Notes: generated by a model from the sequence alone, not told the origin. DNA of 5,393 nt from Bacillota bacterium (GCA_021846605.1 JAJZWQ010000188.1:1-5393); one strand, 5' to 3'. Counted from the first letter of the stretch, positions 1 through 5,393 are shown. A program made the numbers and translations.

Positions 1-606
1 CACCGTCCGCTCGGGCGGCAGCACGATATGCGGCAGGTCGCCCGAGTGGCGCCGGGCCAGCGAGGCGGCGGCGGTGAGCCAGCCGGCGTCGCGGCCCATC
101 ACCTCGATCAGACGGACATCCTCGAAGCCGGCCATGGCCCGCAGATCGGTCGCCAAGTCCCGCACCGCGGTGAGGACGAAACGGGCGGCGCTCGGGTAGC
201 CGGGGGCGTGGTCGGTGCCCCGGAGGTCGTTGTCGATGGTCTTGGGCACGCCGACGACCGGCAGGCGACCCTCGCCGACCGCGGCCAGCCGCTGGGCCAA
301 GGCCATGGTGCCGTTGCCGCCGATCAGCACCGCGGCGTCCACCTGGGAAGCCACTCGCGCCAGGCGCGCGTCGTCCTGCGCATCCGGGCGGTGCCGCCCG
401 CTTCCCAGGGCGGCGCCCGGGGTGGTGCGCAACCACGCGGGCGGCGGGCCGCTCAGGGGTATCAGGTTGCCGGCGAGCAGTCCCTGACCACCGCCGCGCA
501 CGCCCAGTGCGGTCACGCCCGGACGGGCCAGCCCCTCCAGAACTCCGTAGAGGGAGGCGTTGAGCACGGCCGTCGGGCCGCCGAACTGTCCAACGAGCAC
601 GCGCAC
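1..606 (-). CDS. 6-phosphofructokinase, PPi-type family, N-terminal half (C-terminus outside window)
   Basis: This enzyme phosphorylates fructose 6-phosphate to fructose 1,6-bisphosphate in cytoplasmic glycolysis. The 202 codons in the window give the family's N-terminal half in order. The nucleotide-binding start is VLVGQFGGPTAVLNAS at residues 3-18, the phosphoryl-donor loop LIGGNGTM at 94-101, the catalytic loop PKTIDND at 121-127 (Asp125 is the expected base), TDHAPGYPSAARF just after it, and the substrate-binding EVMGR ending at Arg172. I chose the GTG at 606 because the conserved block begins two codons later, no in-frame ATG lies near, and G-rich sequence precedes it; a GTG at 600 is an alternative. 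Lys122 and the wording of the loops resemble the pyrophosphate-using family, yet the donor loop has Gly99 where PPi enzymes usually have Asp. The phosphoryl donor (ATP or PPi) is therefore open. The gene is divergent from the acetyltransferase. The family call is firm; the start is less so. Confidence 0.92.
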   Translation of the reverse strand, partial: MRVLVGQFGGPTAVLNASLYGVLEGLARPGVTALGVRGGGQGLLAGNLIPLSGPPPAWLRTTPGAALGSGRHRPDAQDDARLARVASQVDAAVLIGGNGTMALAQRLAAVGEGRLPVVGVPKTIDNDLRGTDHAPGYPSAARFVLTAVRDLATDLRAMAGFEDVRLIEVMGRDAGWLTAAASLARRHSGDLPHIVLPPERTV

Positions 607-1120
607 GCCCCGCCACCCCCAGGTATCGATCGCCTTCCCGGCCAGACGGCCCGCCCGCCCGTCGCGCGGCCCGCGCCATGGGCCCTGGGCCCATTGGGCG
701 CGCCACTCCCGGGGTGCGGCGCAGGCACCCCCGGCCCCTGCCGTACCCCGCGGTCTGGGGGGCGAGGCCGATACGCCGCCCGGTCGTTGGGGCTGCGGCG
801 AACCCGGCGGGGCCTCGGCGGGGGCGGTCTCCGTCTGCCGCGGGCGGGTGGGAAGACACCGACGACCGTGGTGGTCGGGAGCGGCACCGTTGCGATCACA
901 GTATTTCCCTGTCCCCCCCTGGTGTTCCTTCCGCCGTGCCGCCGCCGTTTGCCTCCGCTTCAAAAGGCGCCCGGCACGCCGCCGCCGCGTCGGCCCGGAG
1001 AAACGATTCTACCCAGGCGCAGCCCGTCGTCTTGGCGAAAGTCCGGTCCGACAGCGGTCGGGGTGCCGCTACCCGGCGGCAGAGCCCAGAGTTGGCCGAA
1101 ACGAGAGGGACGATGGCGGG
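607..1120. other. Divergent intergenic region, no gene seen
   Basis: This stretch of about 500 bases separates the leftward phosphofructokinase from the rightward acetyltransferase and should hold both promoters. Open frames cross it on both strands, but their translations are runs of Arg, Pro, Gly and Ala without domain character, as expected from GC-rich noncoding DNA. I found no convincing sigma-70 boxes, tRNA or terminator. The one clear structure is a dyad at 678-694. A C-rich tract lies at 908-919. Confidence 0.6.
678..694. promoter_or_regulatory. Perfect dyad, possible operator upstream of phosphofructokinase
   Basis: The arms ATGGGCCC and GGGCCCAT are perfect inverted repeats of 8 bp around a single central T. 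The dyad lies about 70 bp upstream of the proposed phosphofructokinase start, a plausible operator position. G+C-only palindromes arise easily by chance here, although the AT at both outer ends is less expected. No regulator is identified. Confidence 0.25.
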
Positions 1121-2158
1121 ATGACGGATACCGATGGGCCGCGGGGTACGCGGGCGGACGAACTGGCGGCGGTCGTCGCCCTTGCCGACGCCGTTTTCAA
1201 GCAAGGCATGGGGCCGCAGTTTCCGACGCTGTTTTGCGCCGAAAACGGCGACGGGCTGCGCACCTTTTGGCGCGACGGCCAGCCGGTCGCCCTGGTGGGG
1301 GTGTGGCGTGGAAGGGTCGTCGTCGATGGCCGCGAGGCCGCCGTGGCCCACATCGGGGCCGTGTGCACGCGGCCGGAGCACCGCGGCCAGGGACTGGCGA
1401 CGCGGCTGTTGCTGGATGCCCTGGAGGGGTTGCGCGGTGAGGGCACGGCCCTGGCACTGATCTCGGGGGGGCGCGGGCTGTATCGCCGGCTGGGGGCAGA
1501 GTCGTTTGGCACGTTGCTGCGCTGCCGCGTGGATGCGGCCGCCCTGGCCCGGGTCCCGGGCGGGCCGGTGGAGGTGTCCGTGGCGACCGGGGTCGAGCCG
1601 ATCGCGGCGTTGCAGGCCGTCGAGCCCGTTCGCTACGTGCGCAGCGCCGACGACTGGATCCGTCTGGCGGCCGCCAAGGGCTACGTGCCTGCGGGCCGGG
1701 GTCGGTCGGCCGCCCTGGTGCGTCGGCCCGGGGCGGCGTCTCCGTCCGCGTACCTGCTTTTGGGCCGGGTGCGTCGGCCCGAGGCGCCGCAGACCGGGCC
1801 GGGCGTGCTGCCCGTCGACGAGTTCGGGGGGGACCGGGACGCGCTGTGGGACGCCCTGCCGGAGGTCCTGGCCGCGTCCGGGGCCGAGGTGGCCGAGCTG
1901 ACCGCGCAGCCCGGGGACGACGCCCTGGGGGCCCGGTGCCGCGCCGCAGGCGTCGCGATGGAGGGCCGCCGCCATCAGGGGACGGCCCTGGTCTTGGATC
2001 CGGATGCCTTCGCCCGCGTGGCCGGCATCGCCACGGAGCCCGGGCCCTGGCCGCCGCTCGGCACCGACGCGGCGGGGCGGCGGGCGGCGGACCTGCTGGC
2101 GCGGGGGTTTGCCGCCGGTCTGCGGTGGCCGCGCACCGACGGCCTCAACTACATCTGA
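1121..2158 (+). CDS. GNAT-family N-acetyltransferase, two-domain type
   Basis: This is a complete 345-residue protein predicted to move an acetyl group from acetyl-CoA to an amine; its substrate is unknown. The GNAT core occupies about residues 10-135. A beta strand (AHIGAVCT, 76-83) leads into motif A, RPEHRGQGLATRLL (84-97), in which Arg88, Gly91 and Ala93 fit the Q/R-x-x-G-x-G/A pyrophosphate-binding signature. The following GGRGLYRRLG (116-125) resembles motif B. Residues 150-345 form a second region ending in GLNYI, consistent with GNAT proteins that have an extra C-terminal domain. I start at the ATG at 1121, preceded by GAGAGGGA at 1103-1110; upstream in-frame sequence is low-complexity and probably not translated. 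An amidase fragment follows in the same direction. Codons from residue 237 onward recur in damaged form at 4913-5237. Confidence 0.9.
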   Translation: MTDTDGPRGTRADELAAVVALADAVFKQGMGPQFPTLFCAENGDGLRTFWRDGQPVALVGVWRGRVVVDGREAAVAHIGAVCTRPEHRGQGLATRLLLDALEGLRGEGTALALISGGRGLYRRLGAESFGTLLRCRVDAAALARVPGGPVEVSVATGVEPIAALQAVEPVRYVRSADDWIRLAAAKGYVPAGRGRSAALVRRPGAASPSAYLLLGRVRRPEAPQTGPGVLPVDEFGGDRDALWDALPEVLAASGAEVAELTAQPGDDALGARCRAAGVAMEGRRHQGTALVLDPDAFARVAGIATEPGPWPPLGTDAAGRRAADLLARGFAAGLRWPRTDGLNYI

Positions 2159-2296
2159 ACCGCCCGGGGTGGCCGGGCCGCGCCGGCATCGGGTTGGGGC
2201 ACCCCGGTGCAGGTGATTTGGGCCGCCGGGGTGTCCGAACTCCGGCGCCCGGCCGCCCCCTGGTGCCCGCATGCCGCAGGCGGGGGGCGGCGTCTG
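1829..2296 (+). repeat. Direct repeat copy 1 (GNAT 3' end plus downstream intergenic DNA)
   Basis: This segment recurs in the same orientation at 4913-5393, with about eight substitutions and three indels. It begins inside a run of seven G at codon 237 of the acetyltransferase, includes the stop codon, and continues toward the amidase start. The right limit given here is set only by the window edge of copy 2, so the true repeat may reach the amidase breakpoint near 2443. This copy keeps the reading frame intact. Confidence 0.95.
2252..2291 (+). other. GC-rich hairpin between GNAT stop and amidase start
   Basis: GCCGCCCCC (2252-2260) and GGGGGCGGC (2283-2291) pair perfectly over 9 bp around a 22-base loop. 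It sits 20 bp upstream of the amidase ATG. There is no T tract, so it is not a classical intrinsic terminator. The stem is unchanged in the second repeat copy, while one loop base differs (G to A). Confidence 0.4.
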
Positions 2297-2311
2297 GCGA
2301 ACCTCAGCGGC

Positions 2312-2539
2312 ATGGAGGTCCACGACGCCGGGATCGCGGAGTTGCAGGCGGCGATGTGCGGCGGACGCCTGAGCGCCGCAGAACTCGCCGGATACTGCCT
2401 GGACCGCATCGCCAGGCTTGACCGGTCGGGCCCCCGCCTGGGTGGAGGCGTACGGGCTTTTTGGCTACGTTGCGAACCACATACGTGTCCGCGAGCCAGC
2501 GCCGGCCTCGCCCCGGCCAGGGAGTGGCGGGCACGGTAG
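2312..2539 (+). pseudogene. Amidase (amidase signature family) 5' fragment
   Basis: From the ATG at 2312 the reading is MEVHDAGIAELQAAMCGGRL, then SAAELAGYCLDRIARLD and RSGPRL, about 44 residues. This matches the N-terminal helical start of amidase-signature hydrolases (GatA-like amidases), where an AELQAA..GRLT..EL segment leads to YL.RI..LD..GPRLNAV. Likeness stops at Leu44, near base 2443, just where NAV is expected. The frame then runs through unrelated sequence to a stop at 2537-2539. The Ser-Ser-Lys catalytic core is absent, so no activity is possible. The break falls at the left edge of the apparently inserted DNA. If the repeats reflect an integration event, the rest of the gene should lie right of the window. 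The start has no strong ribosome binding site. Confidence 0.68.
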
Positions 2540-2627
2540 GCTGACCCGTCAGGGCGGCCCCTCCCTACCGTACAGGGGCGGCCTGCCGCCCCGGACCGTG
2601 CCCGTGGAGGCTCTCGCGGACACGTAT
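2481..2627. repeat. Nested inverted-repeat element, MITE-like or structured RNA
   Basis: The outer arms ATACGTGTCCGCGAG (2481-2495) and CTCGCGGACACGTAT (2613-2627) are perfect 15-bp inverted repeats. Inside are a second pair, GGGCACGGT (2529-2537) with ACCGTGCCC (2595-2603), and competing inner hairpins: ACGGTAGG/CCTACCGT (2533-2540/2564-2571) and GGGGCGGC/GCCGCCCC (2575-2582/2585-2592). The size and terminal repeats suit a miniature inverted-repeat element, and the nesting would also suit a folded RNA. I see no flanking target duplication and no second copy in the window. It begins about 38 bp after the amidase break. Confidence 0.55.
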
Positions 2628-2685
2628 CGTGCGCGGATCACGGCCAAACACTGCGCGCGCGCCTACCACGGGCGAGGCATCCACC

Positions 2686-3201
2686 TCACAGCAACTTGTC
2701 GCAGTCTACGGGAATCCGTAATGTCCACTCCGGCCCAACGCGCACGGTTTTCCCGTACTCGACCATCGGGTGCCACGTAGTCTTGTCGAGCTTGTCTACG
2801 ACGAAATACCGGCCAGCAAAAACCACGATAAGCCTGGTGTCGTCCACAAAGTGGTTGTAAAAGTCCTCAGTCATATTTTGTGCGATGGCTTCGGCCAAGG
2901 CTACCATCGATGCGGCCGCGACGGTGACCAGACGTCGACTCCACACAGGATACGGATCACCAGGGGGCGGTAGAACGTCGGATTCCTTGACGATGGTCAC
3001 TCGGTTGTCGAGCACACTTTGGTCCTTGAGACTCTCAAGAATGATGACACCCAAGAAATCACGAGAGGAACTCACTCGCCACCATCCATTAGGGAGCGTC
3101 TGTCCGAACAATACCACGTGGGTTGCCAACAAGGGCAGACGTACCGAGTCCCTGGCTGAGGCCAACGCTTGCTCGGAACCGGTCTGTGAGTTCTGGGACA
3201 C
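2686..3201 (-). CDS. Hypothetical protein, lower-GC orphan gene
   Basis: I do not recognise this 171-residue protein. Its composition is that of a real soluble protein, with Asp, Val, Trp, Phe and Tyr well spread, unlike the Arg/Pro/Gly-rich false frames nearby. Its DNA is close to half G+C by eye, well below its neighbours, which suggests separate ancestry. Visible features are a GWWRVSSSRDF segment (39-49), an alanine-rich helix about 91-109 that looks amphipathic rather than membrane-spanning, a strand-like block RLIVVFAGRYFVVDKLD (123-139), and a C-terminal WTLRIPVDCDKLL. There is no signal peptide. The GTG at 3201 is uncertain: no good ribosome binding site precedes it, and the frame stays open upstream into GC-rich sequence, so the true N-terminus may be lost or lie further in. 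No neighbour shares its orientation closely. It may be cargo or a fragment of a larger protein. Confidence 0.5.
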   Translation of the reverse strand: MSQNSQTGSEQALASARDSVRLPLLATHVVLFGQTLPNGWWRVSSSRDFLGVIILESLKDQSVLDNRVTIVKESDVLPPPGDPYPVWSRRLVTVAAASMVALAEAIAQNMTEDFYNHFVDDTRLIVVFAGRYFVVDKLDKTTWHPMVEYGKTVRVGPEWTLRIPVDCDKLL

Positions 3202-3289
3202 CCGCGATCGCCAGATGAGGGACCAACAACATCGTGGGGGCAGGGACCAGGGGGCGAGAATCGCGGGGTAGTCCCAGAACCTGTGGATT

Positions 3290-3850
3290 TTGAGGAAGGG
3301 AGGGCCTGGCCACGGGGGCTCCGTCTGCCCGCAGGCCCTGGCGGACCCGTTGCAGCAAGTCGTCGGCGCGGCCTTGCGTCAGGGCGCGTCCAAGGGAGGC
3401 GTGGCGCAGCCGGTCCCGCGTACCGCGGCAAAGCAGACCTCCGGGACACCGATCGCCCCTGCCCCTCCCGGGGTGGCGCTCCGGGCCGTGCGGTCGCTGG
3501 ACCTGGCCGGCCGGTCGTGGCCGCTGGTCTGGTTGGCCTCGGCAGCGGCGGACGCACAGAGGGTCACGCTCGCGCTGGGCGTGCGGGGTGACGGATCCAA
3601 GAAGGTCATCGGCCTGTGGTCCGGGTCCGCCGGGGAGCAGCGTCTGGCGCAGACGGCGACCGCCGATCTGTGGGCACGAGGGCTGAACCGCGCGCTTGCT
3701 GGTTGGCGGTGACCGGGGGCGAGCGCGCACTCGGCCAGACGCTGGCGCACCGCTGCGGCGGGCGACTCGCGCTGGGCCACTGCCAACGCGAGGTCGGTGC
3801 TGCCGTGCTCGCGTACCTGCCAGCCCCCGCGCGGGGGCTGGCAGGCGTTG
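3290..3850 (+). pseudogene. Mutator/IS256-like transposase remnant, frameshifted
   Basis: Two adjacent frames together resemble the central part of a mutator-type transposase. In the first frame (stop at 3710-3712), VTLALGVRGDGSKKVIGLW followed by SGSAGEQRLAQTATADLWARG matches the family's VALGVD..G.KHVLGLWEGATENA....LL.DLV.RGL block. Near 3700 the likeness moves to the next frame: LAVTGGERALGQTLAHRCGG, then LALGHCQREVGAAVLAYLPA, matching FVIDGGKALR.AV...FG...VQRCQ.HK.RNVL.HLP. The family's second catalytic Asp (in IDGG) is Thr here, and the His of CQxHK is missing. The N-terminal domain cannot be identified and the C-terminal third is gone; the likeness ends at the palindrome at 3816-3845. 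This is a dead insertion-sequence remnant. No terminal repeats were found. Family assignment is from pattern memory only. Confidence 0.6.
3816..3845. repeat. Perfect 30-bp palindrome
   Basis: The arm CCTGCCAGCCCCCGC (3816-3830) is followed directly by its exact reverse complement, with no spacer. It lies where transposase likeness stops and about 170 bp beyond the stop codon of the leftward DsrE-like gene. It lacks T tracts, so a Rho-independent terminator role is doubtful. A fold-back rearrangement junction or a protein-binding site are alternatives. Confidence 0.85.
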
Positions 3851-4011
3851 TGGACGTTGTAGCGGCGCGGGGCGCGGCGTCGGTGCTTGGCCGCCGAAGT
3901 CCGCAAACGCCGGGTGGTGATCCCGCCGCTTGCCCACGCTTCCCTGGCCGCGGCGGCGGCGCTGGGTGTGGCCCCGCAGCGGCCCCGACGCCTACATCTC
4001 CCACGCCTGCA
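3851..4011. other. Spacer between transposase remnant and DsrE-like gene
   Basis: About 160 bases of GC-rich sequence lie between the palindrome and the stop codon of the DsrE-like gene. Open frames exist on both strands but none reads like a known protein. No terminator hairpin with a T tract was seen downstream of the minus-strand operon. Confidence 0.4.
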
Positions 4012-4428
4012 TCAGAACGTCATGGTGAGGTCGGCGGGGGCCGCATACTCGTGCAGGAAGGTGGTGGCACCGATGACGCCATCGCACAGCGAGTCGGTGG
4101 CCTCGGCGGTGACGCCGAAGATCTGGGCGGCAAGGCTGCAGACCCAGAAGTGCACGTGCTCGGATTCATGAACATTGAGGAGCAGTGCCCCGAGGTCCTT
4201 GGGCAATCCAGCGGCGGCGACCTGATCCTTCAGCCAGCCGTCCTGATCGGCGTGGGCGGACGCCACGCGGGCGCGCGCAGCCTCGCCGGGCAGGAGCAAC
4301 CGGGCGGCCCAGTTCACAAAGAGCAGGTCTACCGTAGTGCCAGAGGCGGCAGCAAGCCACGCGAAGGCGAGCGGCGTCAGTACTCGGTCGTAGGCATCCT
4401 CACGGACAATGATCGCGAGCTTCTTCAT
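4012..4428 (-). CDS. DsrE-family sulfur-relay protein
   Basis: This complete 138-residue protein has the DsrE/DsrF/TusD-like fold. Such small cytoplasmic proteins bind or pass persulfide sulfur on a conserved cysteine. The first strand is MKKLAIIVRE (1-10); TPLAFAWLAAASGTTVDLLF (18-37) gives the helix and second strand. The block VHFWVCSLAAQIFGVT (92-107) carries Cys97 in the C-x-x-x-A-x-x-x-G-V setting typical of the family's active cysteine. The ending DGVIGATTFLHEYAAPADL (116-134) plus TMTF is also family-like. A second cysteine, Cys115, lies nearby. Its ATG overlaps the TGA of the TusA-like gene upstream by four bases (ATGA), and GGGGAGG lies about 10 bp before it, so the two are very likely co-transcribed and translationally coupled. 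This suggests Cys16 of the TusA-like protein as a sulfur partner. Whether it serves sulfur oxidation or tRNA thiolation cannot be told here. Confidence 0.88.
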   Translation of the reverse strand: MKKLAIIVREDAYDRVLTPLAFAWLAAASGTTVDLLFVNWAARLLLPGEAARARVASAHADQDGWLKDQVAAAGLPKDLGALLLNVHESEHVHFWVCSLAAQIFGVTAEATDSLCDGVIGATTFLHEYAAPADLTMTF

Positions 4429-4679
4429 GGCGTCGATTCCTCCCCAGGTTGGCGGAGATAGAGACGAAAGGTATCCGTCGCGTCGTTTTCCTCGCCCAGC
4501 ACCTCGACGCCAGCCGCGCTGGCCCAGGCGCGCAGGTCGCGCCGCGTGGCCGCGCCGGAAGCTCTAACGCACAGGATGCGTCCGGGGCCGATGAAGGCGA
4601 GTATGCGCTGGGCAGTGATGACCGGCATGACGCACGTGCCTCCGCTGAGATCAATCTGGCGGTCTGCGGCTAGCGACAT
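4425..4679 (-). CDS. TusA-like sulfur-carrier protein, CVMP variant
   Basis: This 84-residue protein matches the length and layout of TusA/SirA-type sulfur carriers, which hold sulfur as a persulfide on one cysteine and hand it to partners. The first strand and active loop are IDLSGGTCVMPVI (9-21), corresponding to the family's LDxRGLxCPxPVM. Cys16 and Pro19 are kept, but the Pro normally right after the cysteine is Val17, so the CPxP motif is CVMP. The helix AQRILAFIGPGRI (23-35), the strand LCVRA, the TRRDLRAWASAAGVEVL stretch (45-61) and the final FRLYLRQ strand follow in the expected order. I chose the ATG at 4679 because AAGGAG lies 9 bases upstream. The stop overlaps the DsrE-like start by four bases. 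The family's function is known; the effect of the missing proline is inference. Confidence 0.82.
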   Translation of the reverse strand: MSLAADRQIDLSGGTCVMPVITAQRILAFIGPGRILCVRASGAATRRDLRAWASAAGVEVLGEENDATDTFRLYLRQPGEESTP

Positions 4680-4912
4680 CAGCCGACGCTCCTTCTTGAA
4701 ACCATATCCGTTATCCCGCCTTGATTGTGGGTGTTTGATGGGGTCCCCACTACTGCTACTCGGACGGCAAGCCAGGGCCGAATGGACCCAAAGGGATGCG
4801 GCCGTAGCTGTGGTCCGCGGATCTATGAGCCTGCCCCCCAGCGGAGGGCCTCGGCGCTCCGTTTGGGTTCAGCCTCTGCCCCATGATGGTGGAAGACGGT
4901 CGCCGCGCAAGC
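4680..4912. other. Upstream region of the sulfur-carrier operon and right-hand junction
   Basis: These 233 bases hold no recognisable gene. The minus-strand promoter of the TusA-like/DsrE-like operon should be here, but I cannot assign confident boxes. A short dyad, TGGGG-T-CCCCA, lies at 4739-4749. ACCCAAA (4786-4792) and TTTGGGT (4862-4868) are inverted and could close a larger imperfect stem. The second repeat copy begins abruptly at 4913. Confidence 0.4.
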
Positions 4913-5237
4913 GGGGACCGGGACGCGCTGTGGGACGCCCTGCCGGAGGTCCTGGCCGCGTCGGGGGCCGAGGTGGCCGAGAGCTGATCGCGCAGCCCGG
5001 GGACGACGCCCTGGGGGCCCGGTGCCGCGCCGCAGGCGTCGCGATGGAGGGCCGCCGCCATCAGGGGACGGCCCTGGTCTTGGATCCGGATGCCTTGGCC
5101 CGCGTGGCCGGCATCGCCACGGAGCCCGGGCCCTGGCCGCCGCTCGGCACCGACGCGGCGGGGCGGCGGACCTGCTGGCGCGGGGGTTTGCCGCCGGTCT
5201 GCGGTGGCCGCGCACCGACGGCCTCAACTACATCTGA
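4913..5237 (+). pseudogene. Truncated, frameshifted GNAT acetyltransferase C-terminal fragment
   Basis: This is a partial copy of the acetyltransferase at 1121-2158, starting at its residue 237 and lacking the whole acetyl-CoA-binding domain. A 2-base insertion after GAEVAE brings TGA in frame at 4985-4987. A later 7-base deletion inside a tandem G+C heptamer restores the original frame for the last residues, ending GLNYI and TGA at 5235-5237. An ATG at 4883 happens to be in frame with the first part and could give a 34-residue peptide, probably without meaning. It cannot be a functional enzyme. Confidence 0.9.
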
Positions 5238-5393
5238 ACCGCCTGGGGTGGCCGGGCAGCGCCGGCATCGGGTTGGGGCACCCCGGCGCAGGGGATTTGG
5301 GCCGCCGGGGTGTCCGAACTCCGGCGGGCCGCGGCATCCCGGCGCCCGGCCGCCCCCTGGTGCCCGCATACCGCAGGCGGGGGGCGGCGTCTG
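4913..5393 (+). repeat. Direct repeat copy 2 (continues beyond window)
   Basis: This copy aligns with 1829-2296 in the same orientation, about 98% identical outside the indels. Differences are a 2-base insertion (AG, near 4982), a 7-base deletion near 5175, an 18-base insertion near 5324-5341, and about eight substitutions. The offset is 3084 bases at the start and 3097 at the end. Identity starts abruptly at GGGGACCGGG and is still running at the window edge. Confidence 0.95.

Noticed and set aside
560..1120. N-terminal extension of the acetyltransferase from an ATG at 560
   Set aside because: The extra 187 residues are low-complexity and overlap the start of the phosphofructokinase. The ATG at 1121 is better placed for the GNAT domain and has a G-rich ribosome binding site.
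28..1440. Long plus-strand open frame of 470 codons
   Set aside because: It is antisense to the phosphofructokinase and then out of frame with the acetyltransferase. The translation is Gly/Arg/Ala/Pro-rich without domains, as expected in GC-rich DNA.
896..2323. 475-codon minus-strand frame antisense to the acetyltransferase
   Set aside because: It mirrors codon bias of the real gene on the other strand; no motif is recognisable.
2481..2627. Retron RNA or integron attC site
   Set aside because: No reverse transcriptase or integrase is in the window, and the attC core pattern (RYYYAAC...GTTRRRY) is not present at the ends of the structure.
3089..3937. 282-codon minus-strand frame across the transposase remnant
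   Set aside because: It is Pro/Arg/Gly-rich without family motifs, while the opposite strand carries transposase motifs.
4786..4868. tRNA or small structured RNA upstream of the sulfur-carrier operon
   Set aside because: Only a 7-bp inverted pair was found. There is no T-loop consensus, no anticodon arm and no CCA-bearing acceptor stem.
4756..5061. Minus-strand frame spanning the right-hand junction
   Set aside because: Its first part is antisense to the acetyltransferase fragment and its remainder has no recognisable domain; it crosses a rearrangement boundary.

Overview
This is a GC-rich bacterial window, roughly 65-70% G+C by eye, with codons ending mostly in G or C. One block at about 2690-3240 is visibly poorer in G+C. 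A TusA-like/DsrE-like sulfur-carrier pair and a pyrophosphate-type phosphofructokinase would fit a GC-rich sulfur-metabolising proteobacterium. That guess rests on gene content alone and is weak.

Left part (1-2160): two divergent genes lie either side of a gene-free stretch of about 500 bp. Leftward is the N-terminal half of a 6-phosphofructokinase of the PPi-type family, cut by the window edge. Rightward is a complete 345-residue GNAT acetyltransferase with an intact acyl-CoA motif. A short intergenic region follows, then the first 44 or so codons of an amidase, which breaks off near 2443.

Middle part (about 2444-4912): this looks like inserted or rearranged DNA. In order it holds a nested inverted-repeat structure of about 147 bp (2481-2627), a lower-GC orphan reading frame on the minus strand (2686-3201), a frameshifted remnant of a mutator/IS256-like transposase that runs into a perfect 30-bp palindrome (3816-3845), and a compact two-gene minus-strand operon. 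The operon encodes a TusA-like sulfur carrier (4425-4679) followed by a DsrE-like protein (4012-4428), overlapping by four bases.

Right part (4913-5393): this is a second, slightly decayed copy of bases 1829-2296. It carries the last 109 codons of the GNAT gene, its stop, and the following intergenic DNA. Two indels in the coding part make it a pseudogene, and it runs off the right edge. About 3.08 kb separates the copies, so direct repeats bracket the whole middle part. A full gene with a broken neighbour on the left, and a broken gene that should lead into its neighbour on the right, is the pattern left by single-crossover integration of a circular molecule or by a tandem duplication later filled with mobile DNA. 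The model predicts an amidase gene just beyond the right edge. The sulfur-carrier pair is the best-preserved content between the repeats and looks like cargo.
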